Assembly (NCBI GenBank): GCA_023055505.1
Contig: JALIRH010000145.1
Location: 372,001 to 436,000 of the forward strand
Length of the DNA stretch: 64,000 nt
Direction: 5' to 3'
Origin: Callipepla californica brunnescens
Taxonomy: Eukaryota; Chordata; Aves; Galliformes; Odontophoridae
Below, piece after piece: positions 34,201 through 46,693 of this stretch (within the stretch, counting starts at the first letter, position 1; the number at the start of each line of letters is the position of its first letter). Below the pieces are notes generated by a model, which was not told the DNA's origin, made no database searches, and saw nothing but the letters and a program-made list of their open reading frames with translations. Both the position numbers and the translations under genes were made by a program.

Positions 34201-36735
34201 GCCACATATCTGCCCCATAGCCTCCCCACAGCCTCTTCATAGCTACCCAATAGCTGCCTCACTGGTGCACCATAGCTGCCCCAGAGCCTCGCCATAGCCT
34301 CATCATAGCTGCTCCACTGCTGCCCCATTGCTACCTCCCTGCTGCCCCATAGCCGCCCCATGGCTGCCTAATAGCCGCCCAATAGCTGCCCCACTGCTGC
34401 CCCATTGATGCCTTATATCTGCCCGACTACTGCCACATAGCCACTATATACCTGCCCCATAGCCTCCCCATAGCCTCCTCATAGCTGCCCCATAGCTGCC
34501 CTCTAGCCTCCTCATAGCTGTCCCACTGCTGTCCCATAGCTGCCCCGTGACTGCCTCATAGCTGTCAAACTGCTGCCCTAAAGACGCCCCATAGCTTCCT
34601 CACTGATGCACCATAGCTGCCGCACAGCCTCTCCATAGCCTCTTTATAGCTGCCCAACTGCTGCCCCATAGCTGCCTCACTGCTTCCCCACTACTGCCCA
34701 ATAGCTACCCCATAGCTGCCTCACTGCTGCCCCATATCTGCCCCACTACTTCCCCATAGCTGCCCCACTAATGCCCCATAGCTGCCCCATAGCCTCTCCT
34801 GAGCTGCCACATAGCTGCCTCACTACTGCCCCAACTGCTGCCCAACTGCTGCCTCATAGCTGCCAAACTACTGCCCCACAGCCGCCCCAAAGCTGTTTCA
34901 AATCTGCTCCATAGCTGCCCCATAGCCTCCTCATAGCTGCCCAACTGCTGCCCCATAGCTGACTCACTGCTAACCCATAGCTGCCCCATGGCTGCCTTAT
35001 AGCCGCACCATAGCTGCTTCACTGCTGCCACATATCTGACCCATAGCCGCCTCATAACTGCCTCACTGCTGCTTCATAGCCGCCCCATAGCCTCCTCATA
35101 GCCTCCTCATATCTGCCCCACTGCTGCCACATAGCTGTCTTACTACTGCCCCATACCTGCCCCACTGCTGCTCCATATCCGCCCCATAGCTGCCCGACTG
35201 CTGCCCCATATCTGCCCCATAGCCTCCTCATAGCTGTTCTAAAGCTAGCTCAATGCTGTCCGATAGCTGCCCCATAGCCTCCCCATAGCCTCCTCTTAAC
35301 TGCCCCACTCGGCCCCATAGCTGCAGCACTAATGCCCCATAGCTGACCGACTACTCCCTCATTGCTGCCCCATAGCTTCCCCATAGCTACCTCACCGTTG
35401 CCACATATCTACCCCATATCCTCCCCACAGCCTCCTCAAAGCTACCCCATAGCTGCCTCACTGTTGCACCATAGCTGCCCCATAGCCTCTCCATACCCTC
35501 CTCATTGCTGCCCCATAGCTGCCCCATAGCTTCCCCACAGCCTCCTCATAACTGTCCCATTGGTGCCCCATAGCTGCCCCATGGCTGCCTCACTGGTGTA
35601 CCATAGCTGCCTCATGGCTGCCTCACTGGTGTACCATAGCTGCCCCGTAGACTCACCATAGCCTCATCATAGCTTCCCAACTGCTGCCCCATTGCTACCT
35701 CCCTGCTGCCCTATAGCTGCCCCATAGCTGCTCCATAGCCTCCCCATAGCCTCCTCATAACTGCCCCACTAATGCCCCATAGCTGCCGCACTAATGCCCC
35801 ATATTTGACTCTCTACTCCCTCACTGCTGCCCCGTAGCCTCCCTATAGCTGCCTCACTGGTGCCCCATATCTGCCTCACTGGTGCCCCATAGCTGCCCCA
35901 TAGCTTCCCCACAGCCTTCTCATAGCTGCCTCACTACTTCCTCACTGCTGCCCCATAGCTTTCTCATAGCTACCCCATAGCTGCCTCACTGCTGCCCCAT
36001 ATCTGCCCCACTACTTCCCCATAGCTGCCCCACTAATGCCCCATAGCTGCCACATAGCCTCTTAATAACCGTCCCATATCTGCCCCACTGCTGCTCCATT
36101 GCCTCCCCATAACCTCCTCATAGCTGACCCATAGCTGCCCCATAGCTACCTCACTGCTGCCCCATACGTGCCCCATGGCTGCCTAATTCCCGCCCCATAG
36201 CTGCCCCACTGCTGCCTTATATCTGCCCAACTACTGCCACATAGGCGCTCTATAGCTGCCCCATAGCCTCCCCTTAGCCTCCTCATAGCTGCCCCATAGC
36301 TAGCTCTCTGCTGCCACATAGCTTCCCCATAGCCTCCTCATAGCTGTCCCACTGCTGCCCCATAGCTGCCAAAATGCTGCCCCAAAGCCGCCCCATAGCT
36401 TCCTCACTGATGCACCATAGCTGCCCCATAGCCTCCCATAGCCTCCTTATAGCTGCCTCACTGCTACTCCATAGCTCCATCACTGCTTCCTCATAGCTGC
36501 CCCACTACTGCCTCATAGCTGCTTGATGGCTGCCTAATAGCCGCCCCATACCTGCCCCACTGTTGCCCCATAACTGCCCCATGGCTACCCTTAGAGCTGC
36601 CCCACTTCTGTCCCATAGCTGCCCCATAGCTGCCCCACTGCTGCCCCGTGGCTGCCTCATTTCTGCCCCATACCTGCCTTACTGCAGCCCCATAGCCACC
36701 CCATAGCTGCCTCATATCCTCCCCATAGCCTCCTC
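31206..36735. repeat. 11-bp minisatellite, CTGCCCCATAG family, left block
   Basis: About 5.5 kb of an 11-bp unit, CTGCCCCATAG, with variants (CTGCCTCACTG, CCTCCCCATAG, CCTCCTCATAG). Because 11 is not a multiple of three, 33 bp spell the same peptide in any frame. On minus this is LWGSYGAAMGQ with no stops; on plus every frame meets a TAG once per 33 bp. All long minus-strand frames here are explained this way. Higher-order copies are visible, for example the segment near 33825-33985 recurring near 34730-34890. Confidence 0.95.
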
Positions 36736-36739
36736 ATAG

Positions 36740-37560
36740 ATGTTACAAGTGCTAGGGGAAAAAAGAGAGCGCCGCGCGGCCCCGGAATCCTGCCCCGCCC
36801 CTCCCCCGCTGCCGCTGCCGCTGCCGCTGCCCCTGCCCAGCCCCACCCCCAAAGCTCACAGTGCCTCCCGTACAGCCGCCGCCGCCGCTCCAACGTGCGG
36901 TTTCCGCGGCAACGGAGCCGCCGCCGCCGCCGCCGCTCCAACGCGCGGTTTCCGCAGTTTCCGCAGTTTCCGCGGTTCCTACGGCAACGGAGCCGCCGCC
37001 GCCGCCGCCGCTCCAACGCGCGGTTTCCGCGGTTTCCGCGGCGCCGCCACCGCCGCCGCCATAGTACTCCACCGCTCCGTTCATCTGCGGGGGGGGGGGG
37101 GACTTCCGTTTCCGGCTTCCGGGACCGGCGCACGCGTAGTGCTATTCCCAGAGCCGCGCGCAGTGGGGGTGGGGCTGTTCGGCCATGGCGTTGGCGGGGG
37201 GGGAGGTCGCGCAACGTGGAGCTCCTGGGGGAGCTACAGCGGCTGCTCGCGCACACGCAGGTGGGAAAGGGGAGGGGGGGGAGGAGTGGGGTGGCGGAGG
37301 GAGAAGGGGGGAATAGGGTGTGGGTGGGGTGGGGCGGAGTTGGGTGAGGGACGGGGATGTGGGGCTGGGGTTGGGGCTAATGGGGCTCGATGCTCGGTTC
37401 TAAGTCCGGGTGCTCAGTTAGGGGTCTGAAGGCTCTGTTATGGGGCTGGGGCTGCAGATGTGGGGTCGGGGTTGTGGGTCCGGGGCCGTCGATGTGGGGG
37501 AGGGATCAGCCAGTCCTCATTGGTGGGCAACCATGGAAGGGGCGAGGACTCCAACAAAAG
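36740..37560 (+). promoter_or_regulatory. CpG island / promoter-like region
   Basis: An abrupt change from minisatellite to very GC- and CpG-rich DNA with GCC runs, CCCGCCCC (SP1-like), and a tandem block (36880-37050) repeating GCCGCC..CTCCAACGCGCGGTTTCCGC. The block includes GTTTCCGCGGCAAC (36900-36913) and GGTTCCTACGGCAAC (36974-36988), which resemble RFX X-box half-sites. A run of 13 or so G lies at 37088-37100. A translation start and a donor site follow at 37185-37260. It is probably the promoter and first exon of a gene whose remaining exons are not in reach. Confidence 0.7.
37185..37260 (+). CDS. Exon-like segment with ATG and splice donor (unknown gene)
   Basis: An ATG in a good context (GGCCATGGCG), then a G-run, then CAACGTGGAGCTCCTGGGGG onward, ending CACACGCAG before a GTGGGA donor. 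The ATG frame gives a low-complexity Ala/Gly peptide. A different frame gives a credible amphipathic helix (RNVELLGELQRLLAHTQ). The two frames differ by one base in the 8-G run at 37196-37203, so a homopolymer miscount or real indel may have separated the ATG from the helix. I do not recognise the gene. No matching next exon was identified. Confidence 0.45.
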
Positions 37561-37574
37561 AAGCGGGGGGAAAC
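37261..37574 (+). other. G-rich intron-like sequence after the exon-like segment
   Basis: G-rich, CpG-containing sequence (GGGGAGGGG, TGTGGGGCTGGGG) typical of the 5' part of a first intron in a GC-rich bird gene. It ends where the 11-bp repeat resumes at about 37575. No exon is seen in it. Confidence 0.5.
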
Positions 37575-40500
37575 CAGCAGCCCCACTGCTGCCCCATAGC
37601 CTCCTCATAGCTGCCCCACTGCAGCCCCATAGCTGCCCCATGGCTGCCCCACTGTTGCCCCGCTGCCACCCCATAGCCACCCCACTGCTGCCCCATAGCT
37701 GCCCCACTACTGCCTCATAGTGGCCCCATAGCCTCCTCAGAGCTGCCCGATAGCTGCCTCATAGCCACCAGATAGCCGCCCCATAGCTGCTCCATAGCCT
37801 CCCCATAGCCTCCTCATAGCTGCAACACTGCTGCACCATAGCTGCTCCATGGCTGTATAATAGCCGCCCGATAGCTGCCCCACGGCTTCCCAATAGCTGC
37901 CCAATAGCTGCCCGACTACTGCCACATAGCCGCTCTATACCTGCCCAATAGCCTCCTCATAGCTGTCCCACTGCAGCCCCATACCTGCCCCATGGCTGCC
38001 CCATTGCTGCCACATAGCCACCCCACTGCTGCCCCATAGCTGCCCCACTACTGCCTCATAGCGGCCTCATAGCCTCCTCAGAGCTGCTCGATATCTGCAT
38101 CACTGCTGCCTTAGAGCCGCCCCATAGCTGCCCCACTGCTGCCCCATTGCTGCCTCACTGCAGCCCCATAGCTGCCAATGGCTGCCCCATAACCTCCTCA
38201 TAGCTGCCCCACTGCTGCCCCATAGCCGCCCCATAGCTGCCCCACTGCTAACTTATAGTTGCCCCACTACTGCCCCATAGCTTCCCCACTGCTGCTCCAC
38301 AGCCGCCCCAAAGCCTGCTCATAGCTGCCCCACTGCTGCCCCATATCTGCCTCATGGCTGCCTCATAGCCGCACCATAGCTGCCCCACTGCTGCCCCGTG
38401 TCTGCCTCATGGCTGCCTCATAGCCGCACCATAGCTGCCCCACTGCTGTCCCATAGCTGCCCTATAGCTTCCTTGTAGCTGCCCCACTGCTGCCCTATAG
38501 CATTTCCATAGCCTCTTCATAGCTGCCTCACTGCTGCCCCACAGCCACCCCATGGCTGCCTCATACCTGCCCCATAGCTGCCTCCTAGCCGCTCCATACA
38601 TGCCCCATAGTCTCCCTATAGCGTCCTCATTCCTGCCCCACTACTGCCCCATAGCTGCCCCACTACTGCGTTATTGCTGCCCCACTGCTGCCCCATATCT
38701 GCCCCATAACGTCCTCATAGCTGCCCCATACCTGCCTCACTGCTGCCCAATAGGTGCCCAAAGGCTGCCTAATAGCCGCCCCATAGCTGCCCCACTGCTT
38801 CCCAATAGCTGCCTTATATCTGCCCGACTGCTGCCCCATAGCTGCCTCATAGCCTCCCCATAGTCTCCTCATAGCTGCAACACTGCTGCCCCATAGCCTT
38901 CCCATAGCTGCCTTAGCTGCCCCACTGCTGCCCCATATCTGCCCCATAGCCTCCTCAAGGCCTCCTCATAGCTAACCCATAGCTGCCTCACTCGTGCCCC
39001 ATAGCTGCCTCTCTGCTGCCCCATAGCTGCCCCATAGCCTCCTCATAGCTGCCTCACTGCTGCCCCATATCTGCCCAACTTCTGCCTAATTGCTGCCTCA
39101 CTGCTGCACCATAGCTGCCCTACGGCTGCCTCATAGTTGCCCCATAGCTGTCTCATAGCCACCCGATAGCTGCCTCCATAGCCTTCTCGTAGCTTCCTTA
39201 CTGCTGCCCCATAGCTGCACCGTGGCTGCCCCATAACTGCACCGTGGCTGCCTCATAGCCGTTACATATCTGCCCCATAGCCTCCCCATAGCCTCCCCAT
39301 AGCTTCCTCATAGCTGCCTCACTGCTACCCCATAGCTCCCTCGCTGCTTCCCCATAGGTGCCCCATGGCTACCTCATAGCTGCCCCACTGCTGTCCCATA
39401 GCTGCCCCATGGCTGCCTCATAGCCACCCCATAGCTGACCCACTGCTGCCTCATAGCCACCCCATAGCTGACCCACCGCTGCCTCATAGCTGCTCCACTA
39501 CTGCCCCATAGCTGCCTCACTGGTTTCTCATACCTACCCCATGGCTGCCTCATAACCTCACCATAGCTGCCCCACTACTGCCCCATAGCCACCCCGTCGC
39601 TGCCCCATAGCCTCCCCATACTTGCCCCATAGCTGTCTCACTGCTGCCCCATAGCTGCCCCATGGCTGCCTCATAGCCGTCCAATAGCTGCCCGACTACT
39701 GCCCCATAGCTGCCTCATAGCCTCCCCATAGTCTCCTCATAGTTGCCCACACTGCTGCCCCATAGCCTCCCCATAGCTGCCTTAGCTGCCCCACTGCTGC
39801 ACCACATCTGCCCCATAGCCTCCTCATAGCTGACCCGTAGCTGCTTGATAAGTGCCTCATACCTGTTGTATAACTGCCTCACTGCTGCCCCATAGCTGCC
39901 CCATAGTTTCCTCAGAGCCTCCTCATATTTGCCCCACTGCTGCCCCGTAGCTGCCTTACTACTGCCCCATACCTGCCTCACTGCTGCCCCATAGCTTCCC
40001 CGTCGCTGCCTCATAGCCGCCCCATTGCTGCCCCATGGCTTCCCAATAGCATCCTCAAAGCTGCCCCATTGCTTCCCCTTAGCTTCCTCACTGCTGCCCC
40101 ATAGCTACCCCACTACTGCCCCATAGCCGCCCCGTAGCCTCAAAGCTGCCCCACTGCTGCCCCATGGCTGCCTCTTTGTTGCCCCATACCTGCCCCACTG
40201 CTGCCCTATAGCCACCCCATAGCTGCCTCACTTCTGCCCCATAGCTGCCTCATATCCTCCCCATAGCCTCCTCATAGATGCCTCACTGCTACACAATAGC
40301 TGCCCCACAGCTGCCCCATAGCTGCCTCACTGCAGCCCCACAGCTACTTTTTGTCTGCCTCAAAGATGCCCCATAGCTTCCTCATGGCCTTCCCATAGTC
40401 TCATCATAGCTGCCCCACTGCTGCCCCAAAGCTGCCTTACTACTGCCCCTTGCTGCCCCAAGGCTCGCTTATAGCTACACCATAGCTGTTTCACTACTGC

Positions 40501-42862
40501 CACATAGCTGCCCCATGGCTGCCCCATAGCTGCTCAACTGCTGCCCCATAGTCGCCCCATAGCTGCCCCACTGCTGCCCCATACCTGCTTCATAGCCTCC
40601 CCATAGTCTCCTCCTGCTACCCCACTGCTGCCCCATAGCTGCTCCATAGCCTCTCAAGAGACTCCTCATAGCTGCCCCACTTCAGCCCCATAGCCGCCCC
40701 ATAGCTGCCTCACTGCTGCCCCATTGCCACCCCATGGCTGCCTAATAGCCGCCCCATAGCTGTCCCACTGCTGCCCCATAGCTGCCTTATAGGTGCCCCA
40801 CTACTGCCACATTGCCGCTCTATAGCTGCCCCATAGCCACCCCATAGCTGCCCCCATAGCCTTCTCAATAGCTTCCTTACTGCTGCCCATAGCTGCCCCA
40901 CTGCTGCCCCATAGCTGCACCGTGGCTGCCCCATAGCCTCCCCATAGCCTCATCATAGCTGCCTCACTGCTACCCCATAGCTGCCTCACTGGTTTCTCAT
41001 ACCTACCCCATGGCTGCCTCATAACCTCACCATAGCTGCCCCACTACTGCCCCATAGCCACCCCGTCGCTGCCCCATAGCCTCCCCATACTTGCCCCATA
41101 GCTGTCTCACTGCTGCCCCATAGCTGCCCCATGGCTGCCTCATAGCCGTCCAATAGCTGCCCGACTACTGCCCCATAGCTGCCTCATAGCCTCCCCATAG
41201 TCTCCTCATAGTTGCCCACACTGCTGCCCCATAGCCTCCCCATAGCTGCCTTAGCTGCCCCACTGCTGCACCACATCTGCCCCATAGCCTCCTCATAGCT
41301 GACCCATAGCTGCTTGATAAGTGCCTCATACCTGTTGTATAACTGCCTCACTGCTGCCCCATAGCTGCCCCATAGTTTCCTCAGAGCCTCCTCATATTTG
41401 CCCCACTGCTGCCCCGTAGCTGCCTTACTACTGCCCCATACCTGCCTCACTGCTGCCCCATAGCTTCCCCGTCGCTGCCTCATAGCCGCCCCATTGCTGC
41501 CCCATGGCTTCCCAATAGCATCCTCAAAGCTGCCCCATTGCTTCCCCTTAGCTTCCTCACTGCTGCCCCATAGCTACCCCACTACTGCCCCATAGCCGCC
41601 CCGTAGCCTCAAAGCTGCCCCACTGCTGCCCCATGGCTGCCTCTTTGTTGTCTGCCTCAAAGATGCCCCATAGCTTCCTCATGGCCTTCCCATAGTCTCA
41701 TCATAGCTGCCCCACTGCTGCCCCAAAGCTGCCTTACTACTGCCCCTTGCTGCCCCAAGGCTCGCTTATAACTACACCATAGCTGTTTCACTACTGCCAC
41801 ATAGCTGCCCCATGGCTGCCCCATAGCTGCTCAACTGCTGCCCCATAGTCGCCCCATAGCTGCCCCACTGCTGCCCCATACCTGCTTCATAGCCTCCCCA
41901 TAGTCTCCTCCTGCTACCCCACTGCTGCCCCATAGCTGCTCCATAGCCTCTCAAGAGACTCCTCATAGCTGCCCCACTTCAGCCCCATAGCCGCCCCATA
42001 GCTGCCTCACTGCTGCCCCATTGCCACCCCATGGCTGCCTAATAGCCGCCCCATAGCTGTCCCACTGCTGCCCCATAGCTGCCTTATAGGTGCCCCACTA
42101 CTGCCACATTGCCGCTCTATAGCTGCCCCATAGCCACCCCATAGCTGCCCCCATAGCCTTCTCAATAGCTTCCTTACTGCTGCCCATAGCTGCCCCACTG
42201 CTGCCCCATAACTGCACCGTGGCTGCCCCATAGCCTCCCCATAGCCTCATCATAGCTGCCTCACTGCTACCCCATAGCTCCCTCGCTGCTTCCCCATAGC
42301 TGCCCCATGGCTACCTCATAGCTGCCCCATAGCTGCCCCACTACTGCCCCATAGCCACCCCGTAGCTGCCTCACTGCTCCCCCATAGCTACATTTTGTCT
42401 GCCTCAGAGCTGCCCCATCGCTTCCCCATGGCCTTCCCATAGCCTCGTCATAGCTGCCAAACTACTGACCCATAGCTGCTTCACTACTGCCCCATAGCTG
42501 CCCAATGGCTTCCCCATAGCCACCCTATAGCTGCCCAACTACTGCCCCATAGCCTCCCCATAGCTGCCTCACTGCTCCCCCATAGCTGCCCCATGTCTGC
42601 CTCATCGCCGTCCCATAGCTGCCCCATAGCCTCTCGATAGCTTACCCATAGCTGCCCCATAGCCTCCTCATAGCTGCCTCACTGCTGCCTGATTGCTGCC
42701 TCACTTCTGCCCCATAGCTGCCCAATGGCTTCCTCATAGCCGCCCCATAGCTGCCCCACTGCTGCCCCATAGCTGCCTTATAGCTGCCCTACTACTGCCC
42801 CATAGCTGCCCCACTGCTGCCCAATAGCTGCCCCATAGCTTCCCCATAGCCTCCTCATACCT
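37575..42862. repeat. 11-bp minisatellite, CTGCCCCATAG family, right block
   Basis: The same 11-bp family and orientation as 31206-36735, resuming after the CpG island. Unit variants include CTGCCCCACTG and GCCACCCCATAG. The block contains a direct duplication, described separately. It ends sharply at about 42862-42868, where the 8-bp repeat begins. Confidence 0.95.
39512..42270. repeat. Direct duplication inside the 11-bp array
   Basis: The segment starting at 39512 recurs at 40981 (offset 1469) and stays collinear to about 40165/41645. Beyond it the offset drops to 1297 (for example 40475 and 41772), so the second copy lacks about 172 bp that the first has at about 40170-40345. The copies are almost identical by eye, unlike neighbouring repeat units, which points to a recent event. 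Confidence 0.85.
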
Positions 42863-42867
42863 TTCTT

Positions 42868-45179
42868 TTCTCTTATTCTGGCATTCTGACATTCTGACAT
42901 TGTGACATTCTGAGATACTCTCATTGTCACATTGCAACATTGTTACATTCTAATATTCTCCCATTCTGAACTTCTGGAATTATGACAACCTGCCATTGTG
43001 ACATTCTCCCATTCTGACATTATGACATTCTAATATTCTCACATTCTGAAGTTCTGGCATTATGACAACCTGCCCTTGTGCTATTTTCACATTCTGACAT
43101 TCTGACATTCTAGCATTGTGACATAGTGACATTCTGGAATTGTGACAACCTGTCATTCTGACATTCTGTCATTGTGATACTCTCACATTCTGCTATTGTG
43201 ACATTCAGATATTTGGACATTCTGAAATTCTGGAATTGTGACATTCTGAAATTCTGGAAATGTGACAATCTGTCATTCTCACATTGTGACAATGCAAAAT
43301 TCTGATACTGTGAAATTCTGACTCTCTCTCATTGTGACATTGTGAGATTCTCACATCGTGGCATTGTGGCATTCTCACTTTCTCACGTTCTGACATGTTA
43401 ACATTGTGACATTCTAACATTCTCTCATTGTGATTTTCGGCCATATTTATCATCTGACATTGTGACGTTCTGTCACAGTCATATGTTGTCATTGTGACAT
43501 TCTATCTTCATGACATACTGATATTGTGACTTTGTGGCATTGTGATACACTGACATTCTGAAATTGTGGCAATCTGTCATTGTGACTCTGTGACATTCTC
43601 CAATTCTGACATTCTCACATTCTAACGTTCTCACATTGTGTCATTCGGTCATTGTCATATTCTCACTTTCTGATATTCTCTCATTGTGATATCGTGACGT
43701 TGTGACAATTTGACATTCTGACATTAAGACATTCCGACATCATGAGATTCTCTCTTTCTCTCATTCTGACATTTTGACATTGTGACATTCTCACTTTCTC
43801 ATATTCTGCCATTCTGATATTCTGGCATTGTGACATTCTGAGATACTCACATTGTAACATTGTGACATTGTGACATTCTAATATTCTCACCTTCTGAAGT
43901 TCTGGCATTATGGCGATCTGCCATTGTGATATTCTCACTTTCTGATATTATGACATTCTAGCATTGTGACATAGTGAAATTGTGACATTGTGACATTCAG
44001 ACATGTTGACATTCTGAAATTCTGGAATTGTGACAACCTGTCATTCTCACATTGTGACAATGCAACATTCTGATATTGTGACATGATGACATTGTGACAC
44101 TGTGACATTCTGAAATTCTAACTCTCCCTCATTCTGACGTTCAGACATTCTCACATTGTGACATTGTAAAACTCTGACTCTCTCTCATGGTGACATTCAG
44201 ACATTCACACATTCTGACATTCTGACATTCTGACATTCTGGCATTCTGACATTCTCACAATGTGTCATTCGGTCATTGCCATATTCTCACTTTCTGATAT
44301 TCTCTCATTGTGATATTGTGACGTTGTGACAATTTGACATTCTGACGTTAAGACATTCTGACATCATGACATTCTCTCTTTCCCTCATTCTGACATTTTG
44401 ACATTGTGACATTCTGAGATACTCTCATGGTGACATTGTGACATTGTGGCATTCTAATATTCTCACCTTCTGATGTTCTGGCATTATGACAATCTGCCGT
44501 TGTGATGTTCTCACCTTGTGACATTGTGACATTCTAGCATTTTGACAATGCGTCATTCTGATGTTGTGACATAGTGACATTCTGGAATTTGGAAAATCTT
44601 TCATTCTGACATTCTGTCATTGTGACATTCTCAGAATCTGACATTGTGACATTCTGATATTTTCACATTCTGAAATTCTGTAATCGTGACAATCTGTCAT
44701 TCTCCCATTGTGGTATTTGTGACGTTCTTACACTGTTACATATTGATATTCTGACCTTGAGACATTGCGACATTGTGACATAGTGATATTCTGTCATTCT
44801 GACATTTTGACATTCTCACATTCTCACTTTCTTACATTGTGACACTCGGTAATTGTGATATTCTCTCTTTTTCATCTCCTCTTATTGTGACTTTCTGACA
44901 CAGTCATATTCCCTAATCTTGTAGTTGTGACACAGTGAAGATTTGACATTCTGACATTAAGACACTCTGACATCATGACATTCTCACTTTCTCCCATTCT
45001 GACATGTTGACATTGTTGCATTCTAACATTCTCTCATTGCTATATTCTGACATATTTCTATTCTGTCATTGTGACATTCTCTCACAGACACATGCTGCCA
45101 TTTTGACATTCTATCGTTGTGACATTCTGACATTGTGACATTCTGAGATACTCTCATGGTGACATTCTGACATTCTAAT
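42868..45179. repeat. 8-bp minisatellite, TGACATTC family, first part
   Basis: An irregular array of an 8-bp unit (TGACATTC, TGACATTG and variants such as TAATATTC and TCTCATTG). On minus, 24 bp spell an 8-residue peptide (like RMSECHNV) in all frames, which explains the many minus-strand frames rich in Ser, Cys, His and Asn. No gene is inferred. Confidence 0.93.
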
Positions 45180-45512
45180 TGTATGGGAACTGTTGAATCA
45201 TGGCCTGAACCACTGATTGATCACCTGAGGCAAGCCCTGAGTCAGCTGCAGGGGCACAAGTGAGTGTGATTGGAAGGGGTGGAGTTTGACTCCACCTCTG
45301 CCAAGACCCCATTTAAGGGCTGACCTCCAGCAGGGAAGGTTCTCTTGTTAGAGATCCCTCCCTTTTGGAGTTATTAGCGAGCCTCGACCATCATCAAGGT
45401 GAGCTCCTCTCTTTTCTTCTTGTTTGTATACCATTTTCTTAAGCCTACCTAAAATATACCGCCTTTCGCACAATTTCCATGGAGTGCTTTTTTGGGGGTT
45501 ATTTGCCCTATA
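45180..45512. mobile_element. Solo LTR, 333 bp, with 5-bp target duplication
   Basis: Non-repeat sequence starting TGTATGGGAACTG and ending TTTGCCCTATA, flanked on both sides by CTAAT (45175-45179 and 45513-45517). Removing it and one CTAAT gives CATTCTAATATTCTG, a sequence like those found elsewhere in this array (for example near 42945), so the empty site is clear. It includes TTTAAGG near 45314 and a pyrimidine-rich end. The termini are TG and TA rather than TG and CA. The family is not identified. Confidence 0.8.
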
Positions 45513-46693
45513 CTAATATTCTGACTTTCTCACATCGTGACATTCAGTCACTGTCATAATTCTCACTTTCTGATATTCTCTTACTGTGCTATTGTGGCAT
45601 TGTGACAAGTTGACATTCTGACTTCATGACATTCTCTCTTTCCCTCATTCTGACATTGTGACATTGTCACGTTCTGACATTCGGTCGTTGTGATATTCTC
45701 ACTTTTTCATATTCTCTCTTTGTGACATTGTGACACAGTCATATTCCCTGATTTTGTAATTCTGATATTCTGACGTTCTGACATTCTGACATTCTCACAA
45801 TGTGTCATTCATTCATTGGCATATTCTCACTTTCTGATATTCTCTCATTGTGATATTGTGACTTTGTGACAATTTGACATTCTGACATCATGACATTCTC
45901 TCTTTCCCTCATTCTGATATTCTGACATTGGGACATTCTCACTTTCTCGTATTCTGACATTCTGATATATCAATAATCTGTAATTGCGACATTCTCTCAT
46001 TGTGGCATTGTGACATTCTCTCATTCTGACACTGAAATTCTGAGATTTGTGATATTGTGACGTTCTCATACTGTGACATTCAGGCACTCTCACATTGGTT
46101 CATTCTGACATTCTGACGTTATGACATTTTGATGTTGTGACATTCACTCACTCCCATTCTGGCGTTTTCACATTCTGACATTCTCACAATCTGGCATTCT
46201 AAAATTGTGGCCATCTCTCATTGTGACATTCACTCATTCTCACATTCTGATAGTTTGACAGTCTCTCTTGGTGACATTTTGAGGTTCTCTCGTTGTGACA
46301 TTGTGATATTCTGACCTTCTGATGTTCTGACATTTGGACATTATAGCATTGTGACACTCTGACATTCTCTCCTTGTGACATTCTGACATTCCGATATTTT
46401 GACTTTCTCTCATTACCACATTCTGACATTCTGAAACTGTGGGAATCTGTCATTCTGACATTCTGTCATTGTGATATTTGGACTTTGTGACATTTTGACA
46501 TTTTGAAGTTCTGACATTCTGAGATCCTCTCATTGTGACACTGTGACATTGTCATTCACTTGGTGTTATTATCTCTCATTGTGACGTTGTGACATTTTGA
46601 TATTCCCCGATTTTCTAATTGCGACATTCTGACATTCGGTCATTGTGATGTTCTCACTTTTTCATATTCTCTCATTGTGACGTTTTGACACAG
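45513..46693. repeat. 8-bp minisatellite, TGACATTC family, second part
   Basis: Continuation of the 8-bp array between the two LTR insertions. It includes a recurrent sentence GACACAGTCATATTCCCTGA (45728-45747), related versions of which also flank the next insertion. Confidence 0.93.

Noticed and set aside
36657..37429. Long Ala/Arg/Pro-rich frames on both strands over the CpG island
   Set aside because: GCC and CGG runs keep several frames open at once; only the short segment ending at the 37260 donor has signs of being an exon.
31305..42940. Many minus-strand frames like LWGSYGAAMGQ
   Set aside because: A stop-free 11-bp repeat reads the same peptide in all frames; there is no promoter, start or non-repeat domain.
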